Positions 1 through 7,938 of a stretch of DNA of 37,529 nt are shown here, piece by piece. This DNA comes from Chloroflexota bacterium. Lineage in GTDB: Bacteria; Chloroflexota; UBA11872. Position numbers and translations under genes: made by a program. Location of the stretch: NCBI GenBank assembly GCA_028874315.1, contig JAPPKM010000192.1, positions 1,636 through 39,164 on the forward strand, in the 5' to 3' direction. Numbering within the stretch: position 1 is the first letter of the stretch; each line of letters starts with the position of its first letter. The notes beneath the pieces are model-generated. The model was not told where the DNA came from. It saw nothing but the letters and a program-made list of their open reading frames with translations, and ran no database searches.

Positions 1-239
1 CCGCACCCCCCGATTGATACCTTTCCCCCCCCGGGGCCGGGCCGGGGGCCGGGGAACCCCGCCCCCGGGCCTATGGGGGGGCGGGCGACTGTGTCGCCGG
101 GCACCGCCGGCAGAAGACTCGCACACCGCCGACCTGCGAGCTATCGCTGCCCCTCCTTGTCATCCGGCCGCGCGGAATGCATGGCGAAGCCCCAGCGGCC
201 CGCTCGCAACCCCTCGCCGGCTGGTCGCGTTCGCAGTAA
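1..239. other. Gene-free leading segment with a C/G-homopolymer tract
   Basis: No credible coding region is seen here. Positions 20-90 are made almost only of runs of C and G, unlike the mixed composition that follows. Reading frames across it give low-complexity Gly/Pro/Arg strings that match no family I recognise. The tract may be a contig end or a sequencing or assembly artefact. The rest is ordinary spacer before the first promoter candidate. Confidence 0.5.
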
Positions 240-268
240 TTGCCGCTGGTTCTCAAATAGTGTACACT
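240..268 (+). promoter_or_regulatory. Candidate promoter upstream of the helicase operon
   Basis: A -35-like TTGCCG at 240-245 and a -10-like TACACT at 263-268 are separated by 17 bases. Each matches the sigma-70 consensus at 4 of 6 positions. A transcript from here would begin near 275, almost on the GTG/ATG at 273/276. It would either be leaderless for a long version of the helicase or give a leader of about 170 bases before the preferred GTG at 444. Confidence 0.4.
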
Positions 269-365
269 GGCCGTGATGTCACTGCAACTCGGACCCCGCA
301 TGCCGCTCACCAGCACGCCGCTCGCTGTCGTCGCTCCCTCGCCGGATGACGCCCCGCGGCGCCTC

Positions 366-389
366 AAGAGTTTTTTGGAAAAAACTCTT
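366..389. repeat. Perfect AT-rich inverted repeat upstream of uvrD/pcrA
   Basis: The arms AAGAGTTTTTT (366-376) and AAAAAACTCTT (379-389) are exact reverse complements separated by GG. This 24-base AT-rich block stands out sharply in GC-rich surroundings. It lies between the upstream promoter candidate and the TAGAAT hexamer before the preferred start. It could be an operator for a dimeric regulator. The two-base centre makes it a poor simple RNA hairpin unless the central pairs open. The encoded residues would be atypical for the N-terminus of a UvrD helicase. Confidence 0.65.
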
Positions 390-432
390 ACGTGCGCGAA
401 CCCGCCCCAATCCTCGCTCCGCGACCGTGCCC

Positions 433-438
433 TAGAAT
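433..438 (+). promoter_or_regulatory. -10-like TAGAAT immediately before the uvrD/pcrA start
   Basis: TAGAAT sits five bases before the GTG at 444, so initiation at the usual distance would fall on the start codon and give a leaderless mRNA. No good -35 element is visible at the expected spacing. Confidence 0.4.
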
Positions 439-443
439 CGCCC

Positions 444-2675
444 GTGAGCGCCACCGACCACTCCCCGCCCACCGGCCTCGTGCCCCTCGATCTCAGCGGT
501 CTGAACCCCCAGCAGCGCGCCGCCATCGACCACGTCCACGGCCCCCTGCTCGTCTTCGCCGGCGCCGGCTCCGGCAAGACCCGCGTCATCACCTGCCGCG
601 TCGCCAGCCTCATCGCCTCCGGCGTCGCCCCCTGGAACATCCTCGCCGTCACCTTCACCAACAAGGCCGCCAACGAGATGCGCGAGCGCATCGTCGACCT
701 GGTCGGCCGCATGGCCGCCGGCGTCCACGTCGGCACCTTCCACGGCCAGGCCCTCCGCATCCTGCGCCGTGACATCCACCACCTGGGCCGCGAACCCGAG
801 TTCACCATCTACGACGCCGACGACCAGCTGCGCCTCGTCAAGCAGGCCATGGGCGACGTCGGCATCGGCCTCACCACCATCAGCCCCGTCGCCATCCGCA
901 ACGCCATCTCCCGCGCCAAGGACGAGCTCGCCGATCCCTTCGTCTACGCCGAGCGTTCCGAGGGCTACTTCGAGGAAGCCGTCGCACAGGTCTACCACCG
1001 CTACCAGCGCTTGCTCGACAGCGCCAACGGCGTCGACTTCGGCGACATGATCGCCTTCTGCGTCCGCCTCTTCCGCGAGTTCCCCGACCTGCGCGCCTTC
1101 TACCAGGACCGCTACCGCTTCATCCTGGTCGACGAATACCAGGACACCAACCGCGCCCAGTACGAATTCGTTCGCCAGTTGGCCGAGGGCCGCGGCAACG
1201 TCTGCGTCGTCGGCGACGACGACCAGAGCATCTACACCTGGCGCGGCGCCGACATCCGCAACATCCTCGACTTCGAAGCCCAATTCGCGGAGTCCAGGGT
1301 CATCCGCCTGGAACGCAACTACCGGTCGTCGGGCCACATCCTGGCTTCAGCCAATGCTGTGATATCGAAGGTCGCCAACCGCGCCGAGAAGACCCTCTGG
1401 ACCGAGCGCGACGACGGTCGGCAGCCCGAAATCATCGAGGCGTTCGACGAAGACGACGAAGCCCGCCAGGTCGGCAACCTCATCCGCGAGCTGCGTGGCG
1501 AAGATGTCCCAAACCACGAAATCGCCATCATCTACCGCACCAACGCCCAGTCGCGGCCCCTTGAGGAGTGGTTCGTCCGCCAGGGCCTGCCGTACCAGCT
1601 TGTCGGCGCCACCGAGTTCTACGGGCGTCGTGAAGTGCGCGACGTGCTGGCCTATCTTCGATCCATCGCCAACCCGCGCGACCTCGTCAGCTTCGAGCGC
1701 ATCGCCAACACCCCGCGCCGCGGCATCGGCGCCAAGACGCTCCAGGTCCTGCGCGAGTGGGCGGAGCACACCAGCCGCTCCTCCGGCGAACTCGCGCGCC
1801 TGCTGGCCGCCGACGCCGACTCCGGCGAACCGGTCCAGTCCACGCTCGACAATCCGCTGCCAACCCGAGCCACTCGCGCGCTGATTGAACTCGGCCGCCT
1901 TCTGCGCCGCCTGGACACCCTGGCCGACGAGGGTCCGGTCGGCGGTCTCGTCAACGCGGTCGTACGCGAGTCCGGCTACGACGAAGTCCTCGACAACGAC
2001 CCCGACAGTCCCGAAGAGCGTTGGGAAAACGTCGTCGAGCTTCAAACCGCCGCCTCCAAGTACGACGGCCTCGGCCCACGCGAAAGCTTGTCCCGCTACC
2101 TCAGCGAAGCCGCCTTGGTTTCCGAAGTGGACAACTTGGCCACCGGCGGCGACGCCGTGACCTTGCTCACGGCCCACTCGGCCAAGGGCCTCGAGTTTGG
2201 CGTCGTCATCCTGGTCGGTCTCGAGGAAGAGCTCTTTCCCCACGCCCGCAGCTACGACGAACCCGCCCAGATGGACGAGGAGCGCCGCCTGGCCTACGTG
2301 GCGCTCACCCGCGCCAAGGACCGCCTGTTTCTCACCTACACCCGCCACCGCTCCGGCTGGGGCGCCCCCGTGCGATTCCCATCCCGCTTCCTGCAGGACA
2401 TCCCGCCCGAGCGCCTCACCTATCGGCGCCGCCTCGACGCCCGACCCGGCGTGCCGAGCCCTGGTCTGGATATCGACGAGGACGACCAGCCGCAACCACC
2501 GGCGGAGCGCATATACCACGACGGTCAGCGCGTTCGCCACCCGGTCTTCGGCGAGGGCCTGATCGTAGCCGGCCAGATCACCAACTTCGACGAGGAAGTC
2601 ACGGTCATGTTCCAGGGTGACGTGGGCCTCAAGAAGCTCGCCGTCAGCTATGCCAAGCTCGAGGCCGTGACCTGA
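444..2675 (+). CDS. pcrA: ATP-dependent DNA helicase, UvrD/PcrA family (SF1A)
   Basis: This is a 3'-5' SF1A helicase that unwinds DNA in nucleotide-excision and mismatch repair and strips proteins from DNA. Motifs in order are Walker A GAGSGKT (K45 from the GTG start), Walker B region VDEYQDTN, motif III GDDDQSIYTWRGAD, motif IV LERNYRSS, motif V LTAHSAKGLEF and motif VI EERRLAYVALTRAK. The C-terminus has a small Tudor-like tail with HPVFGEG. Length is 743 aa, normal for PcrA. The frame opens upstream to 273, but a start there would put Walker A near residue 101, far later than in known family members, so GTG 444 is preferred. The gene heads an operon with the HAD phosphatase and DNA ligase. 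Its TGA overlaps the apparent CTG start of the next gene. Assigning pcrA rather than uvrD is by convention for this kind of bacterium. Confidence 0.95.
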   Translation: MSATDHSPPTGLVPLDLSGLNPQQRAAIDHVHGPLLVFAGAGSGKTRVITCRVASLIASGVAPWNILAVTFTNKAANEMRERIVDLVGRMAAGVHVGTFHGQALRILRRDIHHLGREPEFTIYDADDQLRLVKQAMGDVGIGLTTISPVAIRNAISRAKDELADPFVYAERSEGYFEEAVAQVYHRYQRLLDSANGVDFGDMIAFCVRLFREFPDLRAFYQDRYRFILVDEYQDTNRAQYEFVRQLAEGRGNVCVVGDDDQSIYTWRGADIRNILDFEAQFAESRVIRLERNYRSSGHILASANAVISKVANRAEKTLWTERDDGRQPEIIEAFDEDDEARQVGNLIRELRGEDVPNHEIAIIYRTNAQSRPLEEWFVRQGLPYQLVGATEFYGRREVRDVLAYLRSIANPRDLVSFERIANTPRRGIGAKTLQVLREWAEHTSRSSGELARLLAADADSGEPVQSTLDNPLPTRATRALIELGRLLRRLDTLADEGPVGGLVNAVVRESGYDEVLDNDPDSPEERWENVVELQTAASKYDGLGPRESLSRYLSEAALVSEVDNLATGGDAVTLLTAHSAKGLEFGVVILVGLEEELFPHARSYDEPAQMDEERRLAYVALTRAKDRLFLTYTRHRSGWGAPVRFPSRFLQDIPPERLTYRRRLDARPGVPSPGLDIDEDDQPQPPAERIYHDGQRVRHPVFGEGLIVAGQITNFDEEVTVMFQGDVGLKKLAVSYAKLEAVT

Positions 2676-3346
2676 CCCGCAAGGCGGCCCGCTGGGCCTT
2701 CGTCTTCGACTTCGACGGCACCATTTCCCCCAACGACATGGGCCACGTCATCTTCAACGCCTTCGCCGACTCCACCTGGCGCGACATCGACGACGAGTGG
2801 ATCCGCGGTGAAATCCCCACCAGCGAACGCGCCCGCCGCCAATTCGCCCTGGTCAGCGCCCGCGAACCGGAGTTCCTTCAGCTCATCGAAGAGCACGCCG
2901 TCGATCCAGCCTTCCCGGCGCTGGTCGCCGACCTCAGGACGCACGGCATTCCGGCCCAGGTCGTCAGCGACGGCTTCGATGCCTACGTAAAGCCAATGCT
3001 CAGCCGCGCGGGCCTGCCCGACCTGCCATTTCAATCCAACCGGCTCTCTTTCCGAAACGGCTCGATCAAGCTCGAGTTCCCCCACGAACGCCCCGGCCAC
3101 GACCCCCGCGGCGGCTGGAAGGCCGGGCCGGTCAGGGCCCTTCAGGCGGAGGGTTGGCTCGTGGCCTACGCCGGCGACGGCATGAGCGACTGGGCCGCCG
3201 CCCGCGCGGCCGATTTGCTGTTCGCCCGCTCCCAGCTGGCGAACCGCTGCAAACAAGACCGCATTCCCTACCATGCCTTCGACGACATGCGCGATGTCCA
3301 CCACTGGGTGCGCGCCCATCTGCTGCCCGCGGGCAAGTCCACATGA
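2672..3346 (+). CDS. HAD-family phosphatase, MtnX-like, apparent CTG start
   Basis: This is a HAD-superfamily hydrolase resembling MtnX and phosphoserine phosphatase. The catalytic motif FDFDGT is encoded at about 2711-2722, before the first ATG of the frame (2738), so an ATG start would delete the nucleophile. The frame is open back to a stop at 2618 and offers no ATG, GTG or TTG. The only plausible initiator is CTG 2672, which overlaps the helicase stop as CTGA. From there the product begins LTRK and is 224 aa. I recall Bacillus MtnX also beginning MTRK shortly before its DFDGT motif, which supports this start. Later motifs are VVSDGF (motif II region), a lysine in GGWKAGP and GDGMSDWAAA (motif IV). 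The substrate is unknown: methionine-salvage phosphatase or another small phosphomonoesterase. The end overlaps the ligase start as ATGA, which implies translational coupling. Confidence 0.8.
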   Translation: MTRKAARWAFVFDFDGTISPNDMGHVIFNAFADSTWRDIDDEWIRGEIPTSERARRQFALVSAREPEFLQLIEEHAVDPAFPALVADLRTHGIPAQVVSDGFDAYVKPMLSRAGLPDLPFQSNRLSFRNGSIKLEFPHERPGHDPRGGWKAGPVRALQAEGWLVAYAGDGMSDWAAARAADLLFARSQLANRCKQDRIPYHAFDDMRDVHHWVRAHLLPAGKST

Positions 3347-5238
3347 CGTTTCGCGAACTGGCCGAAGTGTTCGAACGCATTGACGCAGTCTCCGGCCGCA
3401 ACGCCATGATCGAGATCCTGGCCGAGCTTTACCAGCGGGTCACCCCCGAGGAAGCCGCCCAGGTCACCTACCTGATGCAAGGCCGCCTGGTCCCCAAGTT
3501 CGTCGACCTCGAGTTCGGCATGGCCAGCCGCCTGCTGCTGCGCTCGATCGCCCAGGCGTTCGAGGCCGAGGCTGACGAGGTTCAAGCCGTCTTCCGAGAC
3601 GCCGGCGACCTGGGACTTGCGGCCGAAGTCCTGACTCCACCCCAGTCAATCACTGCCACACCGCCGTCTCCCCAGGGATGGGGGCTGATGACTACCGGAC
3701 AGCCCGGTCGGAGTGCCCAGCCACGATGCTTCAGCAAGGGCCGGATCCATTGGCACACCGCAGTCGGCAATCCGTCCTGGCGGGCGCGTCGCCAGCGCGA
3801 GCTAGCCCAGGACTGGGCCCGAAATGTCTCGGTCGGTGGTGTCTTTGCGCGACTTCGCGAGGTCGCCGAGGCGGAGGGCGCCGAGTCCCAGGAGCGCAAG
3901 GTCGCCGGCATCGCCAGCCTGCTTCGCGACCTGGATCCGCGCTCCAACCGATACCTCCCGCGCATTCCCGTCAGCCGCTTGCGCCTCGGCATCGGCGACC
4001 CCACGTTCATGGACGCGCTTTCATTCGCTGGAGTAGGCGACAAGTCCGATCGCAAGGCCATCGAACGCGCCTACAACTTGACCTGCGACCTCGGTCAAAC
4101 CGCCCGCGACTATCTGCGGGGCGGCGCCGACGCCATGGCTCTCGCCCGGGTTCGGGTGGGCAATCCCGTCCGCATGGCCCAGGCCGCACGGATGTCCAGC
4201 GGGCAGGAAATCGTCGACAAGATCGGAACGGCCGCCGTCGAACCCAAGTTGGATGGCTTCCGTGTCCAGATCCATCGCGACGGCGACCAGGTCCGCATCT
4301 ATAGCCGCAATCTGGAAGACATGTCCCGGATGTTCCCTGACGTGTCGCAGGCCGCCCGCGCTGGCCTGAAGAAACCCCGGGTCATCATCGAGGGCGAGGC
4401 CATGGGGGTGAACCCGGAAACTGGCGAGTTCCTTCCCTTCCAGGTCACCACGTCACGCCGCCGCCGACACGGCATCGAGGCGGCAGCCAAAGAGATTCCG
4501 CTCCACGTCCACGCATTCGACCTGCTCTACGACGGCGACAACGTGATCGAACTGCCCTTCACCGAGCGCCGACGCCGGCTCGAAGAGATCGTGGAAGACG
4601 AAGGCGAAGACCTTCAGGTCTCGGAGTGCATCGTCACCGACGATCCGGAAGCAATAGACGTTTTCTTCAACGAGCAGGTCCACGCTGGATTCGAAGGCGT
4701 CATGGCCAAGCGGCTTGACTCCGTCTACCAGGCCGGACAGCGCAACTTCAACTGGATCAAGTACAAGGCCAGCTATTCATCGGCCCTCACCGACACGCTG
4801 GATTGCGTCCTGATCGGATACTGGCGCGGCCAGGGCAAGCGCACGCCGTGGGGTATCGGCGCCCTGCTCAGCGCCGTCTGGGACGCCGACGAACAGGTCT
4901 TCAAGTCCATCGCCCGCATCGGCACCGGCTACTCCGACGAGGAATGGGTCCGCATCCGCGAGAAGCTGAACGAAATCGCCGTCGTCGACCGCCCCACAAA
5001 CGTCCATTCCGACGTCGTCCCGGACGTCTGGGCCAGTCCCGAAATCGTGGTCGAGGTCCTGGCCGACGAGCTGACTCGCAGCCCCATGCACGTCGCCGGC
5101 CGCACCGACGACGAGCTCGGCCTGGCCCTGCGTTTCCCACGCGTCATCGGCTTCGTCCGCGAGGACAAGGCTCCCGCCGACGCCACCACGGTGGCCGAGG
5201 TCCGCGACCTGTTCGCCCGCCAGGGCGGATCGAGCTAG
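3343..5238 (+). CDS. lig: ATP-dependent DNA ligase, LigB/archaeal type
   Basis: This ligase seals nicks in duplex DNA through an enzyme-AMP intermediate. The product has 631 aa from ATG 3343, which overlaps the preceding stop. Residues 1-95 are the start of the helical DNA-binding domain. The adenylation-domain motif I is EPKLDGFR with AMP-accepting K302. Downstream are the RIYSRN motif, IIEGEAMG (motif III), EGVMAKR (motif IV) and WIKYKASY (motif V). The OB-fold domain ends with LALRFPRV. The motif I lysine lies about 50 residues later than in most relatives because of an atypical segment at about residues 101-160, described separately. In bacteria this type usually works in repair beside the NAD-dependent LigA, and its operon with a UvrD-type helicase fits repair. 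It converges on the next gene with a CTAG stop overlap. Confidence 0.93.
   Translation: MTFRELAEVFERIDAVSGRNAMIEILAELYQRVTPEEAAQVTYLMQGRLVPKFVDLEFGMASRLLLRSIAQAFEAEADEVQAVFRDAGDLGLAAEVLTPPQSITATPPSPQGWGLMTTGQPGRSAQPRCFSKGRIHWHTAVGNPSWRARRQRELAQDWARNVSVGGVFARLREVAEAEGAESQERKVAGIASLLRDLDPRSNRYLPRIPVSRLRLGIGDPTFMDALSFAGVGDKSDRKAIERAYNLTCDLGQTARDYLRGGADAMALARVRVGNPVRMAQAARMSSGQEIVDKIGTAAVEPKLDGFRVQIHRDGDQVRIYSRNLEDMSRMFPDVSQAARAGLKKPRVIIEGEAMGVNPETGEFLPFQVTTSRRRRHGIEAAAKEIPLHVHAFDLLYDGDNVIELPFTERRRRLEEIVEDEGEDLQVSECIVTDDPEAIDVFFNEQVHAGFEGVMAKRLDSVYQAGQRNFNWIKYKASYSSALTDTLDCVLIGYWRGQGKRTPWGIGALLSAVWDADEQVFKSIARIGTGYSDEEWVRIREKLNEIAVVDRPTNVHSDVVPDVWASPEIVVEVLADELTRSPMHVAGRTDDELGLALRFPRVIGFVREDKAPADATTVAEVRDLFARQGGSS
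3643..3822 (+). other. Atypical in-frame insertion within the DNA ligase gene
   Basis: About 60 codons between the helical block ending near AAEVLTPP and the conserved block starting VGGVFARLREVAEAEG do not look like ligase. The segment is rich in Ser, Pro, Gly, Trp, His and Arg and holds strings such as PSPQGWGLMTTGQPG. The first part contains a short inverted repeat, CCCC then GGGG around AGGGAT. It keeps the reading frame. A dispersed repeat captured in a surface linker, or a lineage-specific loop, are both possible. No second copy was noticed in this window. Confidence 0.5.
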
Positions 5239-6614
5239 GCGGCGAACGGCCCCCGCGCCAGCGCCGCCGTCCGCGCGATCAGGTCGCTCAACCGCAGCGT
5301 CCCGATCCCGCTGACAATCGTCTCAACCCGGTCGTGAAAGTGTTCGGTCCACTCCGCCGGCACCACCTCCGCACCCTTCGTCGCCCCAAGGATCGATCCG
5401 GCCGTAGCGCCATTGCAGTCCGTGTCCTCGCCGCACTCCACCGCAATCCCAACCGTCGCCGCAAAGTCCCCGCGCCCATACGCAAGTCCGAGCACCACGA
5501 AGCAGGCGTTATTGATCGTATGCACGAAGTTGTAGTGCCCGTACGCCTCGTCAACCCGCTCCCATGCGTCCTGCCAATCGGCGTATTCCTCGCTCCAGGC
5601 CAGCGTGTTGGTCAACGCCGCGTGCAGTCGGCTGTTGGCCGGAATCTGATCCATCCCGGCCCGCACCGCCTCCAGTGGATCATCCAGGCTGAACGCGGCA
5701 GCGATTGTCGCCGCCGCCCACATCTCCCCGTAGATCCCGTTCTTGACGTGCGAGAGCGCGGCATCGCGATACGCAAGTGCCGCCGCTGCTTCGGGCCGGC
5801 CCGGATGCACCCATCCCAACACGTCGGCCCGAATCTGGGCGCCAATCCACTCGCGATACGGATTCCGAGTCGTCGCCGCCTCGCTGGTCGGCAGTCCCAG
5901 AACCAGGTTGCGGTATGCAGCCCGCTCAGCCGTATACACGCGCCAGTACGGCAACATTTCCAGCCACGACTGTCCGAAGTCGGCCGTCGTCACGCCGGGG
6001 CCGTAGGTCTCCAGGATCTCCAACGCCAGGATGCAGTAGTCGATGTCGTCGTCGCGCGGAACCCCATTGATTCGCCCCTGTGCGGAATACACCGCCGACG
6101 GGTGCCAGGCACGATCTGTGGGATTGGGATCCAGGTACGGAACGTAGAACCGCAGGTCGCCAATATCGGCCGCGTCCAGCAGCTCGCGAATCTCGCCCCG
6201 CGACCAGCCCTCCACCGGCTTCCCCAACGTGCAGCCGGCGCAGCGCCCAATCCAGGCGCCGCGCAAGCGCCGTTCGTAGTCGGAGTCGTCGGTCTTGGGA
6301 ACGGGTCGTTGCGCGGGCCGCGCAGCTTGAATCCCGGCCAGGTCGCTCGGTTCCTCGAACTGAAAGTCCGACCGCAAAGGCAATCCATCCAGCTGGGCCA
6401 GGTAGTTCTCAACGGTGGCCACGTCCATTGACAGCGCGTCAGCCGCAAGTACTTCGGCCTTGATGGCCTCGACTTCGCAGCCTTCTTCGTCGAGCTGAAC
6501 CAGTTCGTCCACCAGCGTCTTGCGCAGGTTGACGGCCGGATCGTCCGGTCGCCGGCGCCTGTACTGCTCCTGCAACTGGCGGTCGACTTGCTCACGAAGC
6601 TCCAAGATTCCCAT
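5235..6614 (-). CDS. ADP-ribosylglycohydrolase family protein with N-terminal extension
   Basis: This is an ADP-ribosylglycohydrolase (DraG/ARH) fold protein of 459 aa, predicted to hydrolyse ADP-ribose or related N-glycosidic bonds with a dinuclear metal. Residues 112-135 (RRLRGAWIGRCAGCTLGKP) begin the domain. RDDDIDY (188-192) and GEDTDCNGATAGSILGA (396-411) supply the metal-binding acidic residues. The second motif is usually GGDTDT; here it reads CGEDTDCN. The first 110 residues are extra: a charged, helix-prone region followed by a Pro-rich linker, with no domain I recognise. Distant relatives of this fold act on other substrates, so the role may be metabolic rather than protein de-modification. 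Its ATG overlaps the MFS stop as TGATG, so the two are co-translated, suggesting transport and cleavage of a shared ADP-ribosyl- or glycosyl-type compound. Confidence 0.85.
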   Translation of the reverse strand: MGILELREQVDRQLQEQYRRRRPDDPAVNLRKTLVDELVQLDEEGCEVEAIKAEVLAADALSMDVATVENYLAQLDGLPLRSDFQFEEPSDLAGIQAARPAQRPVPKTDDSDYERRLRGAWIGRCAGCTLGKPVEGWSRGEIRELLDAADIGDLRFYVPYLDPNPTDRAWHPSAVYSAQGRINGVPRDDDIDYCILALEILETYGPGVTTADFGQSWLEMLPYWRVYTAERAAYRNLVLGLPTSEAATTRNPYREWIGAQIRADVLGWVHPGRPEAAAALAYRDAALSHVKNGIYGEMWAAATIAAAFSLDDPLEAVRAGMDQIPANSRLHAALTNTLAWSEEYADWQDAWERVDEAYGHYNFVHTINNACFVVLGLAYGRGDFAATVGIAVECGEDTDCNGATAGSILGATKGAEVVPAEWTEHFHDRVETIVSGIGTLRLSDLIARTAALARGPFAA

Positions 6615-7789
6615 CAGCTTGCCCCTCCAGCCGCGCTTCTCGCCGGGCTCGCTGCCACTTGACCGCTGCCCGTCCGGCCGGGAATCCAGCGTAGCGCTAC
6701 CAGCACGGCGACTTGGGCCACCGCCAGCAGCATGAAGCCCATGTTGAGTCCGGCCACGTCGCCGACGAAGCCCGTCAGCGGGTTGCCGATCACCGGAGCA
6801 CCGAACGCCACGCTGAGCACGATGCCAGTCACGACGCCCATGCGATTGGGAGCCATCCGCTGCATCAGCAGAACCGTCGGGGTAAAGCCGGCCCCAATCA
6901 GTGCTCCCACGGCAGCCGCCGTCACGTACGACGCCGGCCCGATCGGCAGCAGCGCAAACGCCGCGATGAATGGAATGAGCAGTGCCGAGGAGACACCGAT
7001 CAAGCGGCGGGTACCCAGGCGCTCGGCCAGAACGCCGCCGCCGAACGCGCCGGCGGCATGAAAGCCGAAGTAGAGGGATAGCAGGGAGCCGTACAACAGC
7101 GGGTCAGGCTCACCCGGCGACACAAAAAAGGGGATGTACGTATTAAGGCTTGCGTACGCCCAGCCGCGAACGAATGCGATCACCAGAATGGCGGCAAACA
7201 CAGCGCGGGTCGCATCTGGCATGGAGAAGCTACCGCGGCTTGCCGCCTGCCGGGCGCTGGAAAACCCGCGCAGCCCAAACGGAAGCAGCGCAGCTATCAG
7301 CAGTGCCGGGGCTGCCATCAGCGGCATCCACTCCAGGCCGCTGGCCGCCAGGACCAGCCCGGCCGCCAGGGGAGCGGCAAAGAACCCCAGGTGCCCGCCC
7401 AGAAAAAATGTCGCCACGCTCGGGCCCTTGTTCTGGCGGGCCGCCTCGTTCGCAATTGCGCCACCCTGGGGGTGATACCCGCCCACCGCTACTCCGGCAA
7501 TCCCGAGCAGGAGCAACAACACCGCGAACGACGGCGCGTGCGGCACCAACGCCATGAACACTGCCATCACTGCAATGGTTCCCACGGCGAGCCAGCGGCG
7601 TCCGAACCGATCGCCGAGGTACCCGAAGGGCGGTTGCGAGAGCGACGAGGTGAGCGCCCAGACTCCCGTGGCAATGCCGATGAGCCCGTAGGAGCCAACC
7701 CCGAGCTTGAGCGCCAGGAACGGGTACATCATGTTGGGCAGATTCGCCGTGAAGTCCACCGCAAAGTGGCCCAGGGCCACCGTGGCCAC
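6614..7789 (-). CDS. MFS transporter, fosmidomycin-resistance-like
   Basis: This is a major facilitator superfamily inner-membrane protein of 391 aa with about twelve hydrophobic segments. Motif A appears as GYLGDRFGRRW between helices 2 and 3, and GGYHPQGG follows helix 4. The latter resembles the FHPQG signature of fosmidomycin-resistance (Fsr) type exporters. The first residues (ATVALGHFAVDFTANLPNMM) also fit that group, which has an early His/Asp in helix 1. Translation starts at GTG 7789. The substrate cannot be read from sequence. It is the first gene of a two-gene operon with the ADP-ribosylglycohydrolase and is divergent from ppdK across a 149-base spacer. Confidence 0.85.
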   Translation of the reverse strand: MATVALGHFAVDFTANLPNMMYPFLALKLGVGSYGLIGIATGVWALTSSLSQPPFGYLGDRFGRRWLAVGTIAVMAVFMALVPHAPSFAVLLLLLGIAGVAVGGYHPQGGAIANEAARQNKGPSVATFFLGGHLGFFAAPLAAGLVLAASGLEWMPLMAAPALLIAALLPFGLRGFSSARQAASRGSFSMPDATRAVFAAILVIAFVRGWAYASLNTYIPFFVSPGEPDPLLYGSLLSLYFGFHAAGAFGGGVLAERLGTRRLIGVSSALLIPFIAAFALLPIGPASYVTAAAVGALIGAGFTPTVLLMQRMAPNRMGVVTGIVLSVAFGAPVIGNPLTGFVGDVAGLNMGFMLLAVAQVAVLVALRWIPGRTGSGQVAASPARSAAGGAS

Positions 7790-7938
7790 CCAACGCCGGC
7801 CGGAGTCGAACCAGGAAATCTGTCGGCCTTCTCCCGTAAGCGCGGCGGCGGGCGCGCCCCATGGCGATGTTACATTCGAGAGCCGCGCGCGCCGCGCCCC
7901 TGCGGCGCTTTCTCGCCTGAACTCGGAGCCGCTGCCGC
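7790..7938. promoter_or_regulatory. Divergent intergenic region, MFS operon and ppdK
   Basis: This spacer must hold the promoters for both directions. A -10-like TACATT lies at 7871-7876 on the ppdK strand without a convincing -35. A CGGAG stretch about ten bases before ATG 7939 is a possible ribosome binding site. Nothing else is recognisable. Confidence 0.3.

Noticed and set aside
273-443. N-terminal 57-residue extension of the helicase
   Set aside because: It contains the AT-rich inverted repeat and would place Walker A far too late for the family; GTG 444 fits better.
432-1337. Long minus-strand frame inside the helicase gene (Val/Ala/Gly/Asp-rich)
   Set aside because: It is the mirror of a GC-rich coding strand, and the motifs of the real helicase are on the plus strand.
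2738-3346. HAD phosphatase starting at ATG 2738
   Set aside because: That start would remove the DxDGT nucleophile motif, which is encoded just upstream.
4803-6431. 542-aa plus-strand frame over the ligase end and the hydrolase gene
   Set aside because: It is Arg/Pro-rich with no motifs; the opposite strand encodes the ADP-ribosylglycohydrolase signatures.
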